Below are positions 54,839 to 64,000 of a DNA stretch of 64,000 nt, piece by piece (position 1 is the stretch's first letter; each line of letters opens with the position of its first letter). The DNA is taken from NCBI GenBank assembly GCA_951804985.1, contig OX638130.1, forward strand, positions 106,962,040 to 107,026,039. Reading direction: 5' to 3'. Below the pieces are notes generated by a model that did no database searches, had not been told where the DNA came from, and saw nothing but the letters and a program-made list of their open reading frames with translations. A program made the translations under genes and the position numbers. The stretch is from Dryomyza anilis. Taxonomy: Eukaryota > Arthropoda > Insecta > Diptera > Dryomyzidae.

Positions 54839-56435
54839 TACTATATTGATAAATATTTCTGTCCATTTTTTTAATATTTTTATATCGGAATATTTACAAA
54901 TGTGTACACCATTCAAATGAGACCTTTTTTTGTCAATATTGTACTTATGGTCAATATTAGGTAATAGTACTACAAACTGTAGTAATATTATCAATGCTAT
55001 TTTAGTTTAATTACTAAGAAATCAAACCACATAATTCTTAAGTTTTAAATACCAAATAGTGTTTGTGATTTTAATAAAATCAACAAAAAACGAAAACACT
55101 TAAACCATATAAGATTCTTCTAGATCTACAATCGTCAAGGCCTATAATCTAAATAGTTGCAGAATCAACGAAAGTTAAATGGAATTAGTTATTGAATATT
55201 CAAAGTCTCGTCAAGTTTGGAATGTATCACAAAATGATTTATAATTGAAATTTGCATCTTAAATAGTATTGATTTGCATTCAAGACTGTATAAATTTACA
55301 TAAAAGCAAGATTTTAATTACAAACACGTGTTAAATGGATTTTTTCTATTTATAATTTCTATAAAACGCATTATATGTAAAAAAAAAACCCATGTAATGA
55401 AAATAATTATAGAAATATAACTGTTTATATGTAAGTTATTTAAATGAATATATAAATAAACTGTCTATAAATTGCAAACCACAATGATTGCTGGAATTTC
55501 CATAAATATACCCAAACAGTAAGATAATGGTAGGATTTTTCTATGAAAACGATTGAAGGTGAACGGGTAAAAACCACTAATTGTGATTATGTAAAAAAGT
55601 AGAAATATTGTCTAAAGTGTTTTAAAATGATATTATTATTAAGACATACAAAAATTCTACATAAATTCTGTGGCAATATGAAATAAAAGCTATAAAAAGT
55701 CTATTTTTTGAACTTTTCAGAACTTTTCATTTTAAAACTTTACAACTTATTTCGAAAATTAACTTTTAAAATAGGTTAAGAATTATTTTGGCATATTTAA
55801 GAAAAACTTAAATAAAATAAATGTCTGCAGAATATTTATACGACTTCTTTTTTGAAACTTTTTTTTATTAAAGTAAATATTTAATAACAAATAGATATGC
55901 TTTAACGTTTTAGAAGGGAAGGATTTGTATCAAAATTTGACACAAAATTAATTCATATAGGAATAAAGGATTACGATATGGTATTAATAACGATGGTATT
56001 AAATTTTTAGCATAACTCGAGTTATGTTGTTAATTTATATTGTCACATAATTGTTTTTGTTAGAACATAAATCAAAACTGGCTAAGTCCATGCTATGGCA
56101 TTTTCAGAATAATACGAATAACTTGTATTAAGTAAACCGCAATTTAAAATGTTTAATATCAAATTGGATTCCAATTAAATTTAATATTTTTTAAAATATA
56201 ATCCCCAAATCAAGATGCAATAATCTGAAGACAAAGTTTTTAAATATGGAATTGATATGTTTTGATATGCAAATGTGGACTTTTTGACCAATTTTGATGC
56301 CAATTTCTGTGTTTTTAATATACCTACATATGAAATATGAAAAATATTTGAAAAACATATGAATATATATTTATTGGATTAATTACACCCCTGCTACATA
56401 GAAAAAGTGCTTTAAAAATCAAATATTATGTAAAA
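54839..56435. other. AT-rich stretch without a gene
   Basis: No repeat ends, RNA genes or frames that can be supported. Confidence 0.35.
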
Positions 56436-58158
56436 AATATAGCGAAGCTTGTGATAAAGTGGGACATCGGGTAATGTGGGAAATTGTAATTTTTGAACAT
56501 GTTTATAGAAAACACGTTTTCATCCATGGTTTAAATAAAATATATAAATTTTTATTGCATTACGAGAACAAATGAATAAAATAGTTTTTGAAAGTTGTCA
56601 AAAACTGTAATTTTTTTGTCTTTTTTAATTAAGAAAGTATGTTTAAAATGATCGAATATTGTATATCTTTTGAAATACAAACAGGGTTTGCAAATAATTT
56701 ATCATTGCTTAAATGGTGCTAGTGTTATGATCAAATTGCGTTATTTGTGTAAAGTGGGAAACACTTTCTGGGTTAATGTGGGAAATGTAATTTAAGCAAT
56801 GTTTGTTGTAATTTTAGTGAAAATATTGTGTTATATGAATTATTTAATTGGTTTAGCCAAGAAAAAACTACAATTGTGGACAGAAATCAATGAAAAGCAA
56901 AATTTTGACTTCACCTGAGATAAAATCTGAATTGCAGGAGAAAGCCGACAAGCAAGGTTCGCTTCACAAAAAGAACAAAAAGAATACATCGAACATTATT
57001 CAATTTCACCAGAAGAAACAGAATGTTGTACAATTTTATTGAATGAAATTCCGTAGAATTTAAATTTTAACTTAATTTAATATAATACATCGAACATTCT
57101 TCAATTTCACCAGAAGAAGCAGAATGTTGTACAATTTTCTTGAATGAAATTCCGTAGAATTTAAATTTTAACTTTTAAAATTCAGCGAACTGCTATATCT
57201 GTAGATGTACATTAGACTGACAATGGGTCAATAAAAAAAAGTATTTACTTTTAAGCAAGCATATATATTTTGATCAAATTGTTTACTTTATTTCAGAATT
57301 TTTATAGTAAATGGTCAGTTTAACGTTTTTATTAATACCTACCAATTTAAAATTTTATACTTATGAACATTAGCAAATAGTTTTTAGTATTTTAATTAAA
57401 TGAAATGCGAAACATTTTGACAATTCGGAGCATTTGCTTCAAGTTTTGAGTAAAGTCGATTTATATGACCCAATGTCTTTGTATGAAAAAAAATAATCGA
57501 GTTTGATTTTGAAGGTCACCCCCTAAAAATGCTCTATTGAATGAGAAAATCGATGTGGAGAATTTTCTGCGAAATCCGAATATGGGAAATGAACCCGCCG
57601 GAACCTCAAAGTAGGCGTTTTCGTACCTAAATTAAGAATTTTAAAATTGAATTGAAATAATATCTCTCAAACGCAATAAACTAAAAATGTGGGTATGTCA
57701 AAAATTTATGTAAAATTTTATTAGCTTTTCAAGAAACTATAAATGAAAAAAATCGGTTAAAAAATACAGAAGCAGTGAATATTTAAACAGACATCCTTCG
57801 TTTTATATTTTCATCAGTCACGCCTAGCCTGAAACACTTTAAACTCAAAAGTTTGATTGCCATCTGAAATTTATTTTGAATATGTTTTTAACATCACTTG
57901 CGATTATTTAAAGTTGAAATTTAATTATTAAAATTAATTATTAATAGTAAAAATACTGCATCAAAAAATGCGAAAATGCATTTTAAAAACTCTAAAAAAA
58001 AAAATTTATTTCATCCTGAAATTGCTACTTTGAATATTCTGAATAGGAATGTAAATGCACCATTTTTTTTTAGTATTTTCTTAGCATTACTACTGAGTTG
58101 TTTGTGAATTTAAACTTTTTTTCTCTCTATTTTATTATCTTATTGTAATATTTTTTTA

Positions 58159-59271
58159 TCTATATATATAAAACTCTTGGTCCGTCTGTCAGTCTGTCGG
58201 TCTGTCTGTTTGTTCCACGACAAAACCGCTGAACCGATTTAACTGAAATTTTGCACCAGGATACTATAGAGTCTGGGGGGTGTCATAGGCTATATATGGG
58301 CGGGATTGGACAAACGATATAACTCGGCACTTTTACCAGCTACGAACATGAAACAAAAAACTCTAATACAACAAAAAAAAATTAAAAGCAAAAACACAAA
58401 ATCAAAAGCAAAAATCAAACACAAAAACAAAAGTAAAAGCACAAAACTTAAGCAATAACTCAAAAACAAGAGAAAAATAAAAAAAAGGATAGAAAACAAA
58501 AACAAAATCAACCACACTAAAATTCACCGCACTAAAACTCATCACACTAAAATTCACCACACAAGGATAGAAAACAAAAACAAAATCAACCACACTAAAA
58601 TTCACCGCACTAAAACTCATCACACTAAAATTCACCACACTAAAACTCACCACAATAAAACTCACCACACTAAATTTCACCACACTCAAATTCACCCACT
58701 TAAACTGATCACACTAAAATTCACCACACTAAAATCACCACAATAAAACTCACCACATTAAAACTCACCACACTAAAATTCACCACACTAAAACTCACCA
58801 CACCAAAATTCACCACACTAAAATTCACCACACTAAAACTCACCACAATAAAACTCACCACACTAAATTTCACCACACTCAAATTCACCCACTTAAACTG
58901 ACCACACTAAAATACACCACACTAAAATTCACCACACTAAAACACACAACAATAAAATTCACTACACTTAAACTCACCACACTAAAACTCACCACAATAA
59001 AATTTCTACTGGGAAAAGCTCTACGGGGAAGAATTCTACGGGAAAGAATTCTACTGGGAAGAATTCTACGGGGAAGCACAGTCTGAGAAAGAATTGTATA
59101 TGAGAAAAGTTGTTTTAGCGGAGAATTAGTTTGGTTGTGGTTACTACATTTATAGAACCAATAAAAAAACGTCCACAGCGAAGCAATAAAAATGTTATTT
59201 ATATTAATAAAATTTCTCCATAGCATTGCATTCACAAAATCTTTGCACGAGTCGTGTACGGGTCCAGCTAG
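58159..59271 (+). mobile_element. Non-autonomous Helitron, copy 3 (expanded)
   Basis: On the plus strand it starts TCTATATATATAAAACTC after an A and ends GCACGAGTCGTGTACGGGTCCAGCTAG followed by T. It is nearly twice the length of the other two copies because the internal 15-base minisatellite (CACCACACTAAAATT type) runs from about 58506 to 58995. It interrupts the pogo-like element 56436-59527. Confidence 0.86.
58506..58995 (+). repeat. 15-bp minisatellite inside Helitron copy 3
   Basis: More than 25 imperfect units alternate forms such as CACCACACTAAAACT and CACCACACTAAAATT. A larger duplicated block is visible (58563-58625 repeats 58490-58560). The long open frames here and in copies 1 and 2 arise because the 15-base unit is a multiple of three; they are not genes. 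Confidence 0.85.
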
Positions 59272-59527
59272 TTCTAAATATAATTTGACTTTGTTATGAA
59301 AAAAAGAAAACTTAAATAGCATTTTGGCAAAAATTTTGCAGTTTCCCACTTTACCCCAACATTTTTTCAATAAGTAATAGGCATAAAAATGTTATTATGT
59401 TAAGGCAAATAGTTCAATAATAAACCAGTCTATGGAATAGATCCTTCAAAGGAATTTTAAAAAAATGTTAAATGTACTTTTTGGAAGAAAATCAAAAAGT
59501 GTCCCACTTTACCCCAGGCTCAGCTAT

Positions 59528-61182
59528 ACTGAAATTAGAGCTTTTTGATACGAGATTCTGGACAATGAAATGAATTCGTGTTTAACTCATTTTTTCTTTC
59601 TAAAAATGTACTTTCCCGGTTTTAATTCCAAATGCCTAAATAATAAGATCTTGCTATGTGCTACTAGTTTATTTAAATTTTAACTATATGTTATACTTTA
59701 ATATTATAAATGAGTCTAATTTTTATAATAATTTCAGATTTCAATTTAAAATTTTCTTATTTTTGAATTAAAAACTTTCTAACTAATCTGTCCGATCAAA
59801 ATTCGAACTAATGAACTCAAAAAGTATTATTCAAATATTTCAAAATTGGTATTAAATTTAAAAAAATCCATAACTGCATTGAAAAGCGCTTACCATAAAT
59901 CATAGTAGGGAAATAAAATAAAATTTCTACAATATAAATAAACAAATCATAAGAAAAATTTGATTATACAAAATGCTTAGATAACTTTTTCAATGATTTA
60001 CAACTTAAATTTGTCAGTTTTACAATATACTGACTGAGGACTGCATAGTATTATGTGACTATTTCACTGACTATATCTATTGACAACAGTTGGTTAAAGA
60101 AATCGTTTCGAACGACACAGTCAGTAAAAGCATAACAAAGAGCAGAAAGTGTATTTTAACCACATTGTGCTAACAAGTTATACCTGATTTCAATTGCTGC
60201 TGTCTGAGTAGGGCAAAAACCACATTACCAACTGTTATTGAAATGAAGCAAAAATATTATATAGAAAAATGTTTAAAGAAAAAAAAAAACAATATAAACC
60301 TAAAATGATTATGATTGCCATCATGATGATGATGATGAAAATAAAAAAAAGTAAAATAAAAACTAAACGGATCAGTCTTATTGTGGTCAGTCATTGTAGA
60401 TAGTTGGCGATTTTAATTGGTGGCTTTTACGCACGCTTTCACTGGATAATTATGATCACAATTCACTTTCATACGTAATTCTGACAAACTGACAGACCCG
60501 TAGACATAAAGACTAAACGTCAAACTATCCGACCGACAGTCATGATCTTAAACAACTGTTGCGGTGTAGGTAGCTTTTGAGACAGTTGAATGGGTTAATA
60601 GATTATAGAGAAATGGTGGTAGAAAGCACTATTTTCAATAGTGAACTGAATAATGATTATGAAATATCAATATCAATAAAAATAAAATTTAAAATTGTTT
60701 TGGTTTTAATATTAGCAGTTTATGGAATTATATAAAATAATATTTTTCACACATTTTTTTCCGGGGGTAAACCATTTGTTCATGTAGAAACTATTCGTCA
60801 CTTTGAAATGTTTTACCATTTTACATAATTCCCACGAATTGTTTGGAAAAAATATTCTACTCAGCAAATATTTTTTTTTTATTTACAGAATATTGTTTTC
60901 CATGAAAATCTTTTATTTGAATTTTTGAAATTAATTTTGCAATATAGTCATGTGAAAAACTGGTTAATACTTAATGCAGGTTTTCCCAAAAAGTAGGTTT
61001 TGTAGATATTTGAAGAATTGAATTAGAAGAATTCAATTTAACTGAATTTTAAAAACTAAATTTGAATGAAAATGATATGAGCAATAAAATTTAAAAATTG
61101 TATTTGTGGAAAATCATTACGGGTATTCATCTCACTTCGTATCGCCTACGTATATGCGTATTTCATAAGAATTCTATACTAA
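59528..61182. other. Noncoding stretch with a single-copy-looking core
   Basis: 59528-60000 and 60650-61182 are AT-rich. About 60030-60600 is more complex (GTTTCGAACGACACAGTCAG, CACTTTCATACGTAATTCTG, CATGATGATGATGATG) with no frame or repeat. Confidence 0.3.
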
Positions 61183-61522
61183 AGGGTTTTTCAACAGCGA
61201 CGCTACAAAAGTTGAGCGACAGGGACAGCAAAGGATGCCATATTTCTTGCTGCTCTTTTGACATTTATCTTCAGTAAGATTTGCCATTTCATGATGGAAA
61301 GATATACGAATTCGAATTTCGGTAGTAAATTTTAATAACTTCGACTCGTTGTTGGCTAGTATATCTTTCCATCATGAAATGGCAAACCTTACTGAAGAGA
61401 AATGTCAAAAGAGTGGCATGAAATATTGCGTCGTTTGCTGTCCCTGTCGCTCTACTTTTGTAGCGCTCTTATTGAAAAACCCTTGAAAAAAAAACTTTTG
61501 TAGCGCTCTTATTGAAAAACCG
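61183..61522. mobile_element. Foldback element built from a mariner-like 5' end, copy 2
   Basis: It has the same architecture as 10070-10410: arms 61183-61312 and about 61315-61490 in inverted orientation. They meet near CGAATTCGAATTTCGGTAG and carry the same transposase-leader sequence. The right terminus is duplicated (CTTTTGTAGCGCTCTTATTG occurs twice). Confidence 0.78.
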
Positions 61523-61847
61523 TTTAGAAAGCTTATAATTTTTGCGACATACGCATAAACGCAGTAGATAAAGGGTGAAATGAATACCCTTATTGGGAAT
61601 TTTGAACTTATAGAAACGATATTTAATAAATTGAATTTGAGGGTTTGAGGGTTTGAATAACGTCGTTGTAGAACTAAAGTCACCAAATACATTTTTATGA
61701 AAATCTTAAATTTCAACTTTGTTGCTTAATATTACAAAAAGTTATTGATACTTTTTAAAGTTGAAACATCAATTGATAGATTCACATTTTCTTATCATTT
61801 AGTACAAATATTGAAATCATCGATCAGAAATTATAAAATATATAAAT

Positions 61848-62770
61848 TTATCGTCACTGTCATGACAAAGGGACGAATGTGCATTTTTAAAAATGTTTGC
61901 AAATCAAATTTTAAAAATTGAAGTGGTATAAAAATGAGTAAAATTTAGTTTTTTTTCAGTTTTTTCTGTTATTTTGGTTTATTCATCAATTATTATAACG
62001 TATATAAAATATCTTTGGATTTGGACAACTTGCTGAATTATAAATACGGATTTTGTGAGGCTATATCCTGATCAAATACGATTGTACATACATATATCGT
62101 CACTGTCATGACAAATGGGCGAATGTGCATTTTTAAAAATGTTGGGAAATCTAATTTTAAATTTTGAAGTGCTTTAAAAATTAGAAAAATTTATATTTTT
62201 TTAATTTTTTTCTGTTATTTTAGTTTATTCATCAATTATTATAACGTACATAAAATATCTTTGGATTTGGACAACTTGCTGTATTATAAATACGGATTTT
62301 GTGAAACTATATCCTGACCAAAACACAAATATTTTTGTTTTTTATGCTGTAACTTTTTGTTAGCGTCAGATAAAATAGTAATGTAAACCCATTAATTGTT
62401 TGTTTTTAAAGCACCTATCGATTGGCATTATTATTTAAAAATAATTTTCCAAATATTCATTCGTCATTTGTTATGTGCCAGAAAAATGTTTGGCAAAATA
62501 TTTTAAAATAATGATGCCATTTGATAGGTGCATTAAAAACAAACAATTAATACCATTACATCACTATTTTATCATGCACCAATAAAGAGTTATAGCAAAA
62601 AATTGGAAAAATTGAAAATCTTGTCATGCCGAAAGGGCGAATCTTTTTGATTTTTAGCTACAACTCTTTATTGGTGCAAGATAAAATAGTAATGTAAAGG
62701 CATTAATTGTTTGATTTTAAAGCACCTATCGATTGGCATCATTATTTAAAATTTGCCAAACCTTTTTAAT
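61848..62770. mobile_element. Multi-hairpin element family C, copy with duplicated left unit
   Basis: The left terminal unit TATCGTCACTGTCATGACAA ... occurs twice in tandem (61848-62092 and 62093-62330). Hairpin modules like those at 53340-53870 follow. The right terminus is missing, breaking off near 62770. Confidence 0.7.
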
Positions 62771-62871
62771 TATGTGGATATAGTGTGTACTTTAAGAAGA
62801 ATAGAATATTATATGGCTTTTAATTGATTTTCGAAAACAGTTCAAATTCTGACTTGTTGAAAAATGTTAGG

Positions 62872-62990
62872 GTAAAGTGGGAAACTTCAAGATTTTTACC
62901 AAAATGCTATTTTAGTCTCGCTTTTTTATGTTTTGTTATTTCCATAAAGTCAAATATATTAAGTATAAAAAACAATACAATAAGGTAATA
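62872..62990 (-). repeat. Fragment related to the pogo-like element
   Basis: GGGTAAAGTGGGAAACTTCAAG and the following ~60 bases match, in reverse orientation, the stretch at 59288-59357 inside the right part of the element at 56436-59527. No coding capacity. Confidence 0.5.
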
Positions 62991-63097
62991 AAAAATAATG
63001 ATAAAAAAAAAAGAGTGCAAACAAGAGCAGTCTAAAAAAAAGTTTCAAAAACACATATTTTCTTATTTTCGAAATGCAATAAAAAAAATAAAAATGT

Positions 63098-63871
63098 AAT
63101 GATGCCATTCGATTCACTGAATATCTGGGTGTTCTTAGGTGAAATTTCCGTATCCCTGGCAACTCTGTAACTCCTAAACCGAGCGTTTTACAAAGGTCAC
63201 AATTCAAAATTTTGGTAAATGGGAAATACTGGGATTGGTTTTTTCTTGTAATGATGCCATTCGATTCACTGAATATCTGGGGTTTTTAGGTGAAATTTCT
63301 GTATCCCTGGCAACTCTGTAACTCCTAAACCGAGAGTTTTACAAAGGTCACAATTCAAAATTTTGTTAAATGGGAAATACTGGGATTGGTTTTTTCTTCA
63401 TAAAAAAAATACTGATTAAAAAAAAAAATGTAATGATGCCATTCGATTCACTGAATATCTGGGGTTCTTAGATGAAATTTCTGTATCCCTGGCATCTCTG
63501 TAGCGCCTAAAACGAGCGTTTTACCAAGGTCACAATTTAAAATTTTGATAAATGGGAAATACTGGGATTGGTTTTTTCTTGTAATGATGCCATTCGATTC
63601 ACTGAATATCTGGGGTTTTTAGGTGAAATTTCTGTATCCCTGGCAACTCTGTAACTCCTAAACCGAGCGTTTTACAAAGGTCACAATTCAAAATTTTGTT
63701 AAATGGGAAATACTGGGATTGGTTTTTCTTGTAATGATGCCATTCGATTCACTGAATATCTGGGATTCTTAGGTGAAATTTCTGTATCCCTGGCAGCTCT
63801 GTAGCGCCTAAACCGAGCGTTTTACCAAGGTCACAATTTAAAATTTTGATAAATGGGAAATACTGGGATTT
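63098..63871 (+). repeat. ~150-bp tandem array, five units
   Basis: Units start GTAATGATGCCATTCGATTC near 63098, 63248, 63430, 63581 and 63731. Each contains GTATCCCTGGCAACTCTGTA, CCGAGCGTTTTACAAAGGTC and GGGAAATACTGGGATTGG. Spacing is 150-151 except one interval of about 182 that carries an extra A-rich insert. Confidence 0.92.
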
Positions 63872-64000
63872 GTTTTTAAAAAAACTTTCAAAAACATTTT
63901 TTTTTTTCATATTTTCTCGAAATGCAGTAAAATGGTATTAATTTGATCATAATCATGGATTAAAAAGTTGATGCCATATTAAGAAGCACTTGACAATTGT

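Larger units (their letters stand above)
56436..59527 (+). mobile_element. Degenerate pogo/Tigger-like DNA transposon, interrupted by a Helitron
   Basis: Ends are imperfect inverted repeats of about 28 bases: TATAGCGAAGCTTGTGATAA followed by AGTGGGAC on the left, and TATAGCTGAGCCTGGGGTAA followed by AGTGGGAC on the right when reversed. Without the Helitron the element is about 2 kb. Around 56890-57050 a decayed frame reads AKILTSPEIKSELQEKADKQ, which recalls pogo-type transposase C-termini. A ~95 bp piece (56972-57066) is directly duplicated at 57085-57178. The family assignment is an inference. Confidence 0.5.

Noticed and set aside
62959..63207. 82-codon minus-strand frame across the 150-bp array
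   Set aside because: It crosses the boundary of the tandem array, is Phe/Leu-rich from A/T runs, and is not repeated in other units.

Overview
This window is AT-rich eukaryotic nuclear DNA, most likely from a higher fly (cyclorrhaphan Diptera). The evidence is a multi-exon receptor tyrosine phosphatase whose exons closely match Drosophila Ptp10D, fly-type GT-AG introns, two nuclear tRNA-Gly genes and dense fly-style transposon debris (RTE LINE, Helitrons, TA-flanked MITEs, a tRNA-derived SINE). I cannot name the species.

The only host protein-coding gene recognised is Ptp10D on the minus strand, so it reads from high to low coordinates. Ten exons between 34014 and 16062 encode the fibronectin type III ectodomain, one membrane helix and one phosphatase domain, with every splice phase compatible. 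The signal-peptide/start exon was not found. Two alternative terminal exons fit the last common donor in the same phase. A short one (3647..3678) gives the tail GYEDDEGIAESGM. A long one (8027..9213) carries an in-frame TGA after about 88 residues, followed by about 307 further open codons: a stop-codon readthrough candidate.

Layout: 1-3646 is downstream and probable 3'UTR sequence with a ~180 bp tandem repeat. 3679-8026 holds a foldback element, a minisatellite and a TA-flanked transposon. 9214-16061 is a large intron with palindromic elements, a decayed transposase and a SINE. 16062-21040 is the compact exon cluster. 21041-33767 has two exon-poor introns containing MITE copies, a nested SINE, a Helitron and two convergent identical tRNA-Gly(GCC) genes. 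34015-64000 is the upstream part, either a long 5' intron or upstream flank. It holds an (AT)n array, two more Helitrons, an RTE retrotransposon with an uninterrupted 1026-codon frame, a ~315 bp six-unit satellite-like array, multi-hairpin elements, a mariner-like transposase fragment, a pogo-like element and a ~150 bp five-unit array at the right end.

No operon-like or immune system is present. The points most worth following are the Ptp10D readthrough tail, the transposons with readable insertion footprints (Helitron in pogo-like, SINE in MITE, TA element in minisatellite) and the long inverted repeats inside a transcribed intron. All calls are from reading the sequence; no searches were run. 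Comparisons with known families are from memory.
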